Of a stretch of 5,157 nucleotides of DNA, positions 1 to 5,157 are shown in pieces (the first letter of the stretch is position 1; every line of letters starts with the position of its first letter). The stretch lies in NCBI GenBank assembly GCA_937996585.1, contig CALKUW010000279.1, positions 1-5,157 on the forward strand, written 5' to 3'. This stretch comes from an uncultured Flavobacteriales bacterium. GTDB taxonomy: Bacteria; Bacteroidota; Bacteroidia; Flavobacteriales_D; Sanyastnellaceae. The notes under the pieces are model-generated. The model made no database searches, had not been told where the DNA came from, and saw only the letters and a list, made by a program, of their open reading frames with translations. The position numbers and the translations under genes were made by a program.

Positions 1-873
1 GAGACCTTCTTCCGGGCGGAAGCACCGGACGGCCTGAAGGGGGCTGACATGCTCCTCGACGAGGCCTCCGTGACGGGTACCGCCAACATCGTGATGGCCG
101 CCGCCCTCGCCAAGGGGACGACCACCATCTACAACGCCGCCTGCGAACCCTACCTGCAGCAGCTGTGCAAGATGATCAACCGCATGGGGGGCAAGATTTC
201 CGGCGTGGGCTCCAACCTGTTGACCATCGAAGGGGTGGAGTCCCTCGGGGGGTGCGACCACCGCTGCCTGCCGGACATGATCGAGATCGGCAGTTTCATC
301 GGCATGGCGGCGATGACCAGGGGTGCCGTCACCATCAAGGACGTCAGCTGGGACGACCTGGGTCAGATTCCGCGGGTCTTTGAGCGCATGGGCATACAGC
401 TCGAGCGGAGGGGGGAAGACCTCCACGTTCCGGCACAGGACCATTACGAGATCGACACCTTTATCGACGGCTCCATTCTGACCGTGGCCGACGCGCCGTG
501 GCCCGGCTTCACGCCCGACCTGCTGTCCATCCTGCTCGTGACCGCCACACAGGCCCGTGGCAGCGTTCTGGTCCACCAGAAGATGTTCGAGAGCCGCTTG
601 TTCTTCGTGGACAAGCTCATTGATATGGGCGCCCAGATCATCCTCTGCGATCCGCACCGCGCCACCGTCATCGGCCTGGACCGGAAGGCGCCCTTGCGCG
701 GTGTGACCATGACCTCCCCGGACATACGTGCCGGCGTCTCGCTGCTGATCGCCGCCCTATCCGCTGAGGGCCGCTCCACCATTCACAACATCGGCCAGAT
801 TGACCGGGGCTACCAATACATCGAGCACCGTTTGCGTGCTTTGGGTGCCCACATTGAACGATTGGCAGACTGA
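1..873 (+). CDS. murA: UDP-N-acetylglucosamine 1-carboxyvinyltransferase (MurA), 5'-truncated by window edge
   Basis: The reading frame is open from base 1 to the TGA at 871-873, giving 290 codons. The family is usually about 420-435 residues, so roughly the first 145 are outside the window. MurA is the cytoplasmic enzyme that transfers enolpyruvate from PEP to UDP-GlcNAc, the first committed step of peptidoglycan synthesis. Visible family marks, by codon of this fragment: DEASVTGT (20-27), matching the substrate-binding DKVSVGAT stretch of E. coli MurA; FTPD (170-173), whose Asp matches catalytic Asp305; PDIRAG (240-245), matching Asp369/Arg371; and IDRGYQYIE (266-274), whose Arg matches Arg397. 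The PEP-reactive Cys115 loop lies upstream and cannot be checked. The DGSILTVADAPWPG stretch before the catalytic Asp and the MFESRLFFVDKL stretch after it are typical of Bacteroidota MurA. No frameshift or odd residue is seen, and identification is firm. The internal ATG at 49 is not the start, because homology continues upstream of it. Confidence 0.97.
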   Translation, partial: ETFFRAEAPDGLKGADMLLDEASVTGTANIVMAAALAKGTTTIYNAACEPYLQQLCKMINRMGGKISGVGSNLLTIEGVESLGGCDHRCLPDMIEIGSFIGMAAMTRGAVTIKDVSWDDLGQIPRVFERMGIQLERRGEDLHVPAQDHYEIDTFIDGSILTVADAPWPGFTPDLLSILLVTATQARGSVLVHQKMFESRLFFVDKLIDMGAQIILCDPHRATVIGLDRKAPLRGVTMTSPDIRAGVSLLIAALSAEGRSTIHNIGQIDRGYQYIEHRLRALGAHIERLAD

Positions 874-893
874 ACGCTGTCCCTGCAGCGTTC
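872..893 (+). terminator. hairpin over the murA stop codon, possible terminator
   Basis: GAACGCTG (872-879) and CAGCGTTC (886-893) form a perfect 8-bp stem with a 6-nt loop, TCCCTG. The stem begins inside the murA TGA. A strong stem at the very end of a gene suggests termination or 3'-end protection. It is followed by CCTCCGTAACTTTA rather than a run of T, so it is not a canonical intrinsic terminator, and murA could still read through into the next gene 33 nt away. Confidence 0.4.
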
Positions 894-906
894 CCTCCGT
901 AACTTT

Positions 907-1458
907 ATGTCTGCAATGATGACCTTACGTCCCTCCTTTTTTTCTGCCGTGCTCGTTCTCGGCCTGTTGAGCTTTTCCTTGTCTGCAGAAGGCCAGGATC
1001 CCCGGATCGGAACCAGCGTAGGGGACATCGCACCCGAATTGGTGCTCCAGTCCCTGGAGGGTGACCAGGTCAAGCTGAGCGACCTCCGCGGTCAGCTTGT
1101 CCTCGTCGACTTCTGGGCCAGCTGGTGCGGACCCTGTCGCCGTGAGAACCCCAATGTGGTCAACGCCTACAAGAAGTACCGCAAGGCCAAGTTCAAGTCA
1201 GCGGACGGATTCACCATCGCCAGCGTTTCGCTCGACCGCAAGCAGGACAGCTGGGAGCGCGCCGTCAAGCAGGACCAGCTCGATTGGGACTGGCACGGAA
1301 GCGACCTCGCCGGATGGGACAGTGAAGCTGCGGCCCTCTACGGCGTGAGCAGCATTCCGATGAGTTTCCTTGTGGACGAGAACGGCATCATCGTCGCCAA
1401 GAACCTGCGCGGCATGGAGCTCCACATCCAGATCGACCAGCACGTCGCGCGCCTCTGA
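907..1458 (+). CDS. TlpA-like exported thioredoxin-fold protein
   Basis: This 183-residue protein has a hydrophobic N-terminal segment (about residues 10-26, after Arg8) ending in SLSA, which looks like a Sec signal peptide cut near residue 27. It lacks a clear lipobox Cys. The rest is one AhpC-TSA/Redoxin (TlpA/ResA-type) thioredoxin domain: VGDIAPELVLQSLEG (38-52), the LSDLRGQLVLVDFWASWCGPC run (57-77) with active Cys74 and Cys77, and the cis-Pro loop SSIPMSFLVDENG (148-160) with Pro151. Such proteins act outside the cytoplasmic membrane as thiol-disulfide reductases, for example in cytochrome c maturation or disulfide reduction; the specific partner cannot be told from sequence. ATG 907 gives the full signal peptide, but ATGs at 916 and 919 are possible and no Shine-Dalgarno separates them. 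It sits 33 nt after murA and ends inside the regulatory region of the next operon, so it is probably not part of the chaperone operon. Confidence 0.9.
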   Translation: MSAMMTLRPSFFSAVLVLGLLSFSLSAEGQDPRIGTSVGDIAPELVLQSLEGDQVKLSDLRGQLVLVDFWASWCGPCRRENPNVVNAYKKYRKAKFKSADGFTIASVSLDRKQDSWERAVKQDQLDWDWHGSDLAGWDSEAAALYGVSSIPMSFLVDENGIIVAKNLRGMELHIQIDQHVARL

Positions 1459-1470
1459 CACGGGTGTCAG
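1455..1470. promoter_or_regulatory. palindromic CTGACA/TGTCAG element, candidate distal activator site
   Basis: CTGACAC-GG-GTGTCAG is a perfect inverted repeat with 7-bp arms and a 2-bp centre. Its left arm contains the tlpA stop codon (TGA 1456-1458). The central gap is too short for a good RNA loop and no T-run follows, so a dimeric protein-binding site is more likely than a terminator. Its centre lies about 98 bp upstream of the predicted grpE transcription start, within the usual reach of a sigma-54 enhancer-binding protein. The same half-site recurs at 1487 and 1507. The activator role is inferred. Confidence 0.55.
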
Positions 1471-1486
1471 GTTCTCCGGCGTTCGA

Positions 1487-1497
1487 CTGACAGTGCC
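1487..1497. promoter_or_regulatory. CTGACA half-site, candidate middle activator site
   Basis: CTGACA (1487-1492) repeats the left half-site of the flanking palindromes exactly. Its right partner is degenerate: the following G-TGCCA (1493-1498) is only a poor, closely spaced match to TGTCA. It starts 32 bp after the first CTGACA and 20 bp before the third, near integral helical turns, which would put all three on one face of the DNA. The element is convincing only as a member of the array; alone it could be chance. Confidence 0.35.
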
Positions 1498-1505
1498 AAC
1501 GGGTC

Positions 1506-1522
1506 CCTGACACGATGTCGGG
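1506..1522. promoter_or_regulatory. palindromic CTGACA/TGTCGG element, candidate proximal activator site
   Basis: CCTGACA-CGA-TGTCGGG pairs over seven positions, one of them a G-T mismatch for DNA symmetry, around a 3-bp centre. It resembles the element at 1455-1470 but has a 3-bp rather than 4-bp gap between CTGACA and TGTC. Its centre is about 46 bp upstream of the predicted transcription start and about 21 bp upstream of the -24 GG, close for an enhancer site but clear of the core promoter. The segment CCTGACAC (1506-1513) is also an exact inverted copy of GTGTCAGG (1464-1471), so the two elements could alternatively pair with each other. Confidence 0.5.
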
Positions 1523-1540
1523 TGGTCACGGGGTGGCACG
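1520..1540 (+). repeat. short tandem near-repeat leading into the -24 box
   Basis: GGGTGGTCACG (1520-1530) is followed immediately by GGGTGGCACG (1531-1540), identical except for one extra T. The second copy contains the sigma-54 -24 element TGGCACG. The first copy has no matching -12 element and is not itself a promoter. This may be a small local duplication or chance in GC-rich DNA. Confidence 0.45.
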
Positions 1541-1549
1541 TGGATTGCG
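1534..1549 (+). promoter_or_regulatory. sigma-54 (RpoN) promoter of the grpE-dnaJ-ABC operon
   Basis: TGGCACG-TGGA-TTGCG matches the sigma-54 consensus TGGCACG-N4-TTGC(A/T) at every position except the last. The invariant GG (1535-1536) and GC (1547-1548) are separated by exactly 10 bp, as required. Placing the C at -12 predicts transcription from about 1560, leaving a leader of about 14 nt to the grpE ATG at 1574. It is on the right strand, in the only intergenic region of note, directly before a heat-shock operon. Sigma-54 promoters need an ATP-using enhancer-binding protein, and palindromic candidate sites lie just upstream. Two other TGGCAC strings in the window (1291 and 4513) lack the -12 box and sit inside genes. 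No CIRCE element is present. Confidence 0.82.
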
Positions 1550-1573
1550 TTCAGGGGTGCAAATTCGCAAGCC

Positions 1574-2137
1574 ATGATGGATCAAGCCATGAACGAGGAG
1601 GAAGCCCTCCGTGAGGAAGAAGCCACGCAAGACGCACAGGATACCGGTGGCTCCCCTGAAGGGGATGCGGCCGAAAGTGGTGATGCGACTGGTGAAACCG
1701 TTGGGGATGAAGAAGGTGCGGATGAATGGCGGGACAAGTACCTGCGGCTCTATGCGGAATTCGACAATTTCCGGAAGCGCACCATGCGGGAACGCGGCGA
1801 CCTCGTGCGCAGCGCAGGGCGTGACCTGATGGAAGCCCTGTTGCCGGTGCTTGATGATTTCGAGCGGGCCATGGCGGCGGCCGAGGGTCAGGGCGTGGAA
1901 AAGGACATGGAGGGCACACAGCTGATCGTCCAGAAAATGAGGGGCATCCTCGAGTCCAAGGGGCTGAAGCGCATGGAGGCCAAGGGGGCCGAATTCGACA
2001 TCGACCTCCACGAGGCCATCGCCCAGGTTCCTGCCCCCGAGGCGGACATGAAGGGCAAGGTCATCGACGTGGTCGAGCCCGGCTACAAACTCCACGACAC
2101 CGTGCTGCGGTTCGCCAAGGTGGTCGTCGGCAACTGA
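1574..2137 (+). CDS. grpE: GrpE, nucleotide exchange factor for DnaK
   Basis: The 187-residue product fits the GrpE family length. GrpE dimers bind the DnaK ATPase domain in the cytoplasm, speed ADP release and so recycle the chaperone. Residues 1-50 are a low-complexity, strongly acidic tail rich in Glu, Asp and Gly. DEWRDKYLRLYAEFDNFRKRT (50-70) opens the long dimerisation helix, LLPVLDDFERAM (89-100) is the conserved turn, and the C-terminal beta-wing is seen in FDIDLHEAIAQVPAP (141-155) and VVEPGYKLHDTVLRFAKVVVG (166-186), where the usual RPAKV is RFAKV. ATG 1574 is chosen because it lies 14 nt after the predicted sigma-54 start. ATGs at 1577 and 1589 are possible, and the tail is not conserved enough to decide. 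First gene of the operon; dnaJ follows after 9 nt. Confidence 0.96.
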   Translation: MMDQAMNEEEALREEEATQDAQDTGGSPEGDAAESGDATGETVGDEEGADEWRDKYLRLYAEFDNFRKRTMRERGDLVRSAGRDLMEALLPVLDDFERAMAAAEGQGVEKDMEGTQLIVQKMRGILESKGLKRMEAKGAEFDIDLHEAIAQVPAPEADMKGKVIDVVEPGYKLHDTVLRFAKVVVGN

Positions 2138-2146
2138 ACCTGAGCC

Positions 2147-3253
2147 ATGTCGAAGCGCGATTACTACGAAATTCTGGGGGTGGCCAAGGGCGCCTCGGAG
2201 GCCGACATCAAGAAGGCCTACCGGAAGCTGGCCATCAAGTACCACCCGGACAAGAACCCCGACGACAGCAGTGCCGAAGCGCGCTTCAAGGAAGCAGCGG
2301 AAGCCTACGAGGTGCTCGGTGATCAGCAGAAGCGGGCCAAGTACGACCGTTTCGGGCACGCCGGGCTCGGCGGAGCAGCCGGAGGGGGTGCCGGGATGAA
2401 CATGGACGACATCTTCTCCCAGTTCGGCGACATTTTCGGTGGGGCCTTCGGGGATGCATTCGGCGGCGGTGGCCGGGGTCCGAGGCGGACCAAGGGGTCA
2501 AACCTGCGGATCAAGGTGCAGCTGACCCTCGAGGAAATCGCCGATGGCGTGACCAAGAAGGTCAAGGTGTCCCGCCTCGTCCAGGCGGAGGGCGTGGAAT
2601 ACGATACCTGCCGCTCCTGTGGTGGAACCGGCCAGGTGCGCCGCGTGACAAACACCATTCTGGGCCAGATGCAGACGGCCTCGACTTGCCCTTCATGCGG
2701 GGGACTCGGCAAGGGGGTCAAGTCCAAGCCGAAGGATGCCGATGAGTACGGATTGCGCCGCGAGGAGAGCATCGTGGAGATCGAAATCCCGGCTGGTGTC
2801 GAGGACGGCATGCAGCTCAACCTCCGCGGCAAGGGCAATGCTGCACCGGCAGGGGGCATCCCCGGTGACATGCTGGTGCAGATCCGCGAGGCGGACCACG
2901 AATTGTTCACCCGCAACGGCCGCAACCTGCACCTCGATCACCACGTCAGTTTCGTCGATGCTGCGCTGGGCGCCCAGGTGGAGGTTCCCCTGCTGGGTGG
3001 CAAGGCCAAGATCCGGATCGAACCCGGTACCCAAGGTGGCAAGATCCTCCGCTTGAAGGGCAAGGGTTTGCCCTCGGTGGACAGTTATGGCAAGGGAGAC
3101 CTGTTGGTCAACCTCAATGTCTGGACCCCACAGGAGTTGACCTCGGAAGAGCGGGCCACCTTGGAAAGTTGGCGCGAATCCCCCAATTTCCAACCTGATC
3201 CCGACCCCCGCGAGAAGGGCTTTTTCGACCGTGTGCGGGACATGTTCAGCTGA
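2147..3253 (+). CDS. dnaJ: DnaJ (Hsp40) co-chaperone with a reduced zinc-binding region
   Basis: This 368-residue Hsp40 delivers unfolded substrates to DnaK and stimulates its ATPase. The J domain (about 4-70) has the essential HPD at 33-35, between YRKLAIKY and the KEAAEAYEVLGD helix. A Gly/Phe-rich linker (70-116) carries DDIFSQFGDIFGG. The two C-terminal beta domains follow, with RIKVQLTLEEIADGV (121-135), PAGVEDGMQLNLRGKGN, DHELFTRNGRNLH, and the near-terminal LRLKGKGLPS and GDLLVNLNVWTP. The zinc region holds only two CxxCxGxG motifs, CRSCGGTG (155-162) and CPSCGGLG (181-188), instead of four. From the linking VTNTILGQMQTASTC these appear to be motifs 2 and 3, the zinc-centre-II pair; centre I (motifs 1 and 4) is absent, with VQAEGVEYD and KPKDADEYG where its cysteines would be. 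The rest is intact, so this is a genuine variant and not a broken gene. It is still closer to DnaJ than to CbpA, which has no zinc cysteines. The next gene starts within 3 nt. Confidence 0.95.
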   Translation: MSKRDYYEILGVAKGASEADIKKAYRKLAIKYHPDKNPDDSSAEARFKEAAEAYEVLGDQQKRAKYDRFGHAGLGGAAGGGAGMNMDDIFSQFGDIFGGAFGDAFGGGGRGPRRTKGSNLRIKVQLTLEEIADGVTKKVKVSRLVQAEGVEYDTCRSCGGTGQVRRVTNTILGQMQTASTCPSCGGLGKGVKSKPKDADEYGLRREESIVEIEIPAGVEDGMQLNLRGKGNAAPAGGIPGDMLVQIREADHELFTRNGRNLHLDHHVSFVDAALGAQVEVPLLGGKAKIRIEPGTQGGKILRLKGKGLPSVDSYGKGDLLVNLNVWTPQELTSEERATLESWRESPNFQPDPDPREKGFFDRVRDMFS

Positions 3254-3256
3254 TTG

Positions 3257-4213
3257 ATGACGTACGCCCTCCAGATTGACCGGCTTCAGAAGGCCTACGG
3301 GCAGCAGCAGGTCCTGGACAGTGTCTCCTTCGACGTTCCCCAGGGGTCCATCATGGGTTTGCTCGGGCCGAACGGCGCCGGCAAGTCCACCCTCATCCGG
3401 AGCATCATGGGCATCATCGCGCCCGATGCCGGCTCGATCATCATCGGTGGACAGCCCTGGTCGCGTGAGGCGGTGCAGCGCATCGGCTACCTCCCTGAGG
3501 AGCGCGGACTCTACAAGGACATGAAGGTGGGGGAACAGGCGGTCTACTTCGCCCGGCTGAAAGGCATGGAAAAGGACGCCGCCGTCCGTTCGCTCCGCCA
3601 TTGGTTCGAGCGGCTCGAGGTCGACGGCTGGTGGAACAAGAAGGTCACCGACGTCTCCAAGGGGATGGCCCAGAAGATCCAATTCATCTGCACCATCGTC
3701 CACAGCCCGGACATCCTCATCCTCGATGAGCCGCTGAGCGGCTTCGATCCCATCAATGCGCGGCGCATCATCGGGGTGATCCGCGACCTCGCCGCCGGGG
3801 GCACGTCCATCCTCCTGTCTACCCACGACATGCCCAGTGTCGAGCGCCTGTGCGACCATGTGGTGCTCGTCAACAGTGGCCGTGTGGTGCTGTCCGGTCC
3901 CGCTGATGAACTGCGGGAAACCGGTTGGAACGGCGGGCAGGAAGTGGTCTTCAAGGGTACGGACCTCGCGTTCGCCAATGCCCTCGGCACGTTGGCCCAC
4001 CTTGAGAGTGCGGAGCCGACGGTGAATGACGGGGTGCGCAAGGCGGCCATCCGCCTGCGTGAAGGGACGACACCCGGAGCGGTGCTCTCCGCCCTGCAGG
4101 GGCAGGTCGAGGTCCACGAATTCATCCGGTTGCGCCCGACCATGGAGTCCCTTTTCATCGACGCCGTCGAGCGCAGCGCCGAGGTGACCAAAACGGAACA
4201 ACCGACATCATGA
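3257..4213 (+). CDS. ABC transporter ATP-binding protein, NatA-like
   Basis: The 318-residue protein has one complete nucleotide-binding domain: Walker A GPNGAGKST (37-45), IGYLPEERGLY (76-86) with Glu in place of the usual Q-loop Gln as is common in this subfamily, signature VSKGMAQK (133-140) in place of LSGGQ, Walker B ILILDEP (153-159) with catalytic Glu158, D-loop SGFD (161-164) and switch His189. A C-terminal extension of about 100 residues resembles the DUF4162-type tail of NatA ATPases. It should energise the permease encoded next. NatA/NatB of Bacillus exports sodium, but the substrate here is not known and many relatives are uncharacterised. ATG 3257 was chosen, 3 nt after the dnaJ stop; an in-frame TTG at 3254 directly abuts that stop and would add one residue. 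Its TGA overlaps the next ATG in an ATGA, indicating coupled translation. Confidence 0.92.
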   Translation: MTYALQIDRLQKAYGQQQVLDSVSFDVPQGSIMGLLGPNGAGKSTLIRSIMGIIAPDAGSIIIGGQPWSREAVQRIGYLPEERGLYKDMKVGEQAVYFARLKGMEKDAAVRSLRHWFERLEVDGWWNKKVTDVSKGMAQKIQFICTIVHSPDILILDEPLSGFDPINARRIIGVIRDLAAGGTSILLSTHDMPSVERLCDHVVLVNSGRVVLSGPADELRETGWNGGQEVVFKGTDLAFANALGTLAHLESAEPTVNDGVRKAAIRLREGTTPGAVLSALQGQVEVHEFIRLRPTMESLFIDAVERSAEVTKTEQPTS

Positions 4214-5157
4214 AAGGCTCCCTCATCGGTGCGGTCATCCTCCGCGAATGGAAGACGCGGGTCGTCAAGCGCAGCTTTCTCCTCGGAACGCTGCTCACCC
4301 CCCTGCTTTCGGTCGGGTTGATCATTGGCTCCATCCTGCTGACCGACGGAACCGAGGTGAGCAACATCGTCCTCGTGGAGGACGCGCCGGGGCTCATCAC
4401 CCGCCTGGATGCGGCCAGTGGCCAGTACGTCCCACGCTGTCCTGGTTGTTTCCCCGAGCGCGACAACCACGAGTACCGTTTCACCCGCAAGGCCCCTGAG
4501 GACAGTGTCTGGATGGCACAGGGTCACACTGTGCTGGTGGAATACGACGAGTCCGTGCTGCAGAACAAGGCCGGCTACCTCGTCTACGATAAGTCTCCGG
4601 GCGCGAGCGCCAAGCGCCGCATCGAACGCGACCTCAGCCGCGCCATGGAGCACGCCCGCGTGCTGGAGAGCACCGAACTCGATTGGGAGGCCTACCAGCG
4701 CCTCAAGCTGGACCTCACCCTGTACGACCGGGAGTCCACCGGCGAGGGCGAACGTTCCGATGGGGGCGGTGAAGAGGTGCGCGGCGGCATCGGGTTCCTG
4801 TTCAGTGCCATCCTCTTCATGGTGCTCGCCGTCTACGGCGGGCTCATCATGCGCAGTGTGGTGGAAGAGAAGTCCAACCACGTCGTGGAAGTGCTGATCG
4901 CTGCTGTCCGTCCGGAAGAGCTGCTGCTGGGAAAGGTGGTGGGCATAGGGTGCGTCGCCCTCACGCAGATCGTCGCTTGGGCCCTGCTGTCCACGGCGTC
5001 GTTCAGCCTCTTCCAGGCGGTCTACGACAGCGGGATGATGGCCGGGGAGACACTCCCCATGGAAGGAGAAGTACCCGCTGATCTGATGACGGTGATGGCG
5101 GGCAATGAGGCGCTTTCGGTGCTGCTCGACATCAATTGGCTCCTGATGGGCATCGGC
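4210..5157 (+). CDS. ABC-2 type permease, NatB-like, 3'-truncated by window edge
   Basis: The frame starting at ATG 4210 is open to the last base, giving 316 codons with no stop; relatives are about 400-450 residues, so the end lies outside. A cytoplasmic start LREWKTRVVKRSF (11-23) is followed by TM1 (about 24-45), a large probably extracytoplasmic domain (about 47-190), TM2 (about 193-215), the cytoplasmic loop MRSVVEEKSNHVVEVLIAAVRPEELLLGK (214-242) and TM3 (about 243-266); a further hydrophobic stretch begins near 302. The VVEEKsnhvvEvL...rPeeLLlGK loop is the hallmark of NatB-like ABC-2 permeases. Overlap with the ATPase gene by 4 nt shows they form one transporter. The extracytoplasmic domain has a CPGC motif (77-80), which I do not recognise as a family feature, and a Gly/Glu-rich stretch before TM2 (178-194). 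The substrate is not predictable from sequence. Confidence 0.9.
   Translation, partial: MKGSLIGAVILREWKTRVVKRSFLLGTLLTPLLSVGLIIGSILLTDGTEVSNIVLVEDAPGLITRLDAASGQYVPRCPGCFPERDNHEYRFTRKAPEDSVWMAQGHTVLVEYDESVLQNKAGYLVYDKSPGASAKRRIERDLSRAMEHARVLESTELDWEAYQRLKLDLTLYDRESTGEGERSDGGGEEVRGGIGFLFSAILFMVLAVYGGLIMRSVVEEKSNHVVEVLIAAVRPEELLLGKVVGIGCVALTQIVAWALLSTASFSLFQAVYDSGMMAGETLPMEGEVPADLMTVMAGNEALSVLLDINWLLMGIG

Noticed and set aside
45..50. Another CTGACA word, near the window start
   Set aside because: It is isolated, has no inverted partner and falls in conserved murA coding sequence; a 6-mer is expected about once or more by chance in this length.
900..907. TAACTTTA, similar to the Bacteroidota -7 promoter motif TAnnTTTG
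   Set aside because: The last base mismatches, it overlaps the chosen start codon at 907, and no TTG lies at the proper -33 distance. It would fit only if translation began at 916 or 919 on a near-leaderless transcript.
1291..1306. A second TGGCACG word resembling a sigma-54 -24 box
   Set aside because: It lies within the TlpA-like coding region and is followed by GAAG-CGACC, with no TTGC at the -12 position. A similar TGGCACA near 4513 fails the same test.
1459..1573. CIRCE (HrcA operator) or sigma-32-type promoter before grpE
   Set aside because: No TTAGCACTC-N9-GAGTGCTAA-like inverted repeat and no convincing sigma-32 -35/-10 pair is present; the sigma-54 box is the only strong promoter signal.
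1526..2359. A 277-codon minus-strand open frame covering grpE and the promoter region
   Set aside because: It is antisense to grpE and the start of dnaJ, with no recognisable domain.
2693..4201. A 502-codon open frame on the minus strand opposite dnaJ and the ABC ATPase gene
   Set aside because: It is antisense to two confidently identified genes, matches no family I recognise, and is the expected shadow of GC-rich codon use.
3544..4881. A 445-codon minus-strand open frame opposite the ABC ATPase and permease genes
   Set aside because: Same reason: low-complexity shadow translation, while the plus-strand genes carry clear motifs.

Overview
The window looks like a chromosomal housekeeping region from a GC-rich member of the Bacteroidota, most likely in or near the Flavobacteriales. 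Three protein-level signs point there: the MurA C-terminal part carries the DGSILTVADAPWPG and MFESRLFFVDKLIDMGAQII wording familiar from Bacteroidota MurA; DnaJ has the shortened zinc region (VQAEGV...NTILGQMQT) that I associate with Flavobacteriales DnaJ; and grpE-dnaJ is followed by a NatA/NatB-type ABC transporter. These family assignments come from remembered sequence patterns, not from a search. All genes lie on the + strand and there are no mobile elements, RNA genes or CRISPR arrays.

Layout: 1-873 is the 3' two thirds of murA (peptidoglycan precursor synthesis), ending in a hairpin over its stop codon. 907-1458 is a small exported TlpA-like thioredoxin with a WCGPC active site. 1459-1573 is the only real intergenic region. 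From 1574 to the window end runs a tight four-gene operon: grpE, dnaJ, an ABC ATPase and a NatB-like ABC permease that is cut by the window edge. Its gaps are 9 nt, 3 nt and a 4-nt ATGA overlap.

The most interesting part is the short intergenic region. It holds a textbook sigma-54 (RpoN) promoter, TGGCACG-N4-TTGCG at 1534-1549, with the correct GG-N10-GC spacing and a predicted transcription start 14 nt before the grpE ATG. Directly upstream are three CTGACA elements, two of them within palindromes of the form CTGACA-N3/4-TGTC(A/G)G. They are spaced about 32 and 20 bp apart, close to three and two helical turns, as expected for binding sites of a sigma-54 enhancer-binding protein. No CIRCE element is visible. 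The reading is that this grpE-dnaJ-ABC operon is switched on by a dedicated sigma-54 activator rather than by HrcA/CIRCE control or a sigma-32-type promoter. A second notable point is that DnaJ keeps only two of the four CxxCxGxG zinc motifs, apparently the zinc-centre-II pair.
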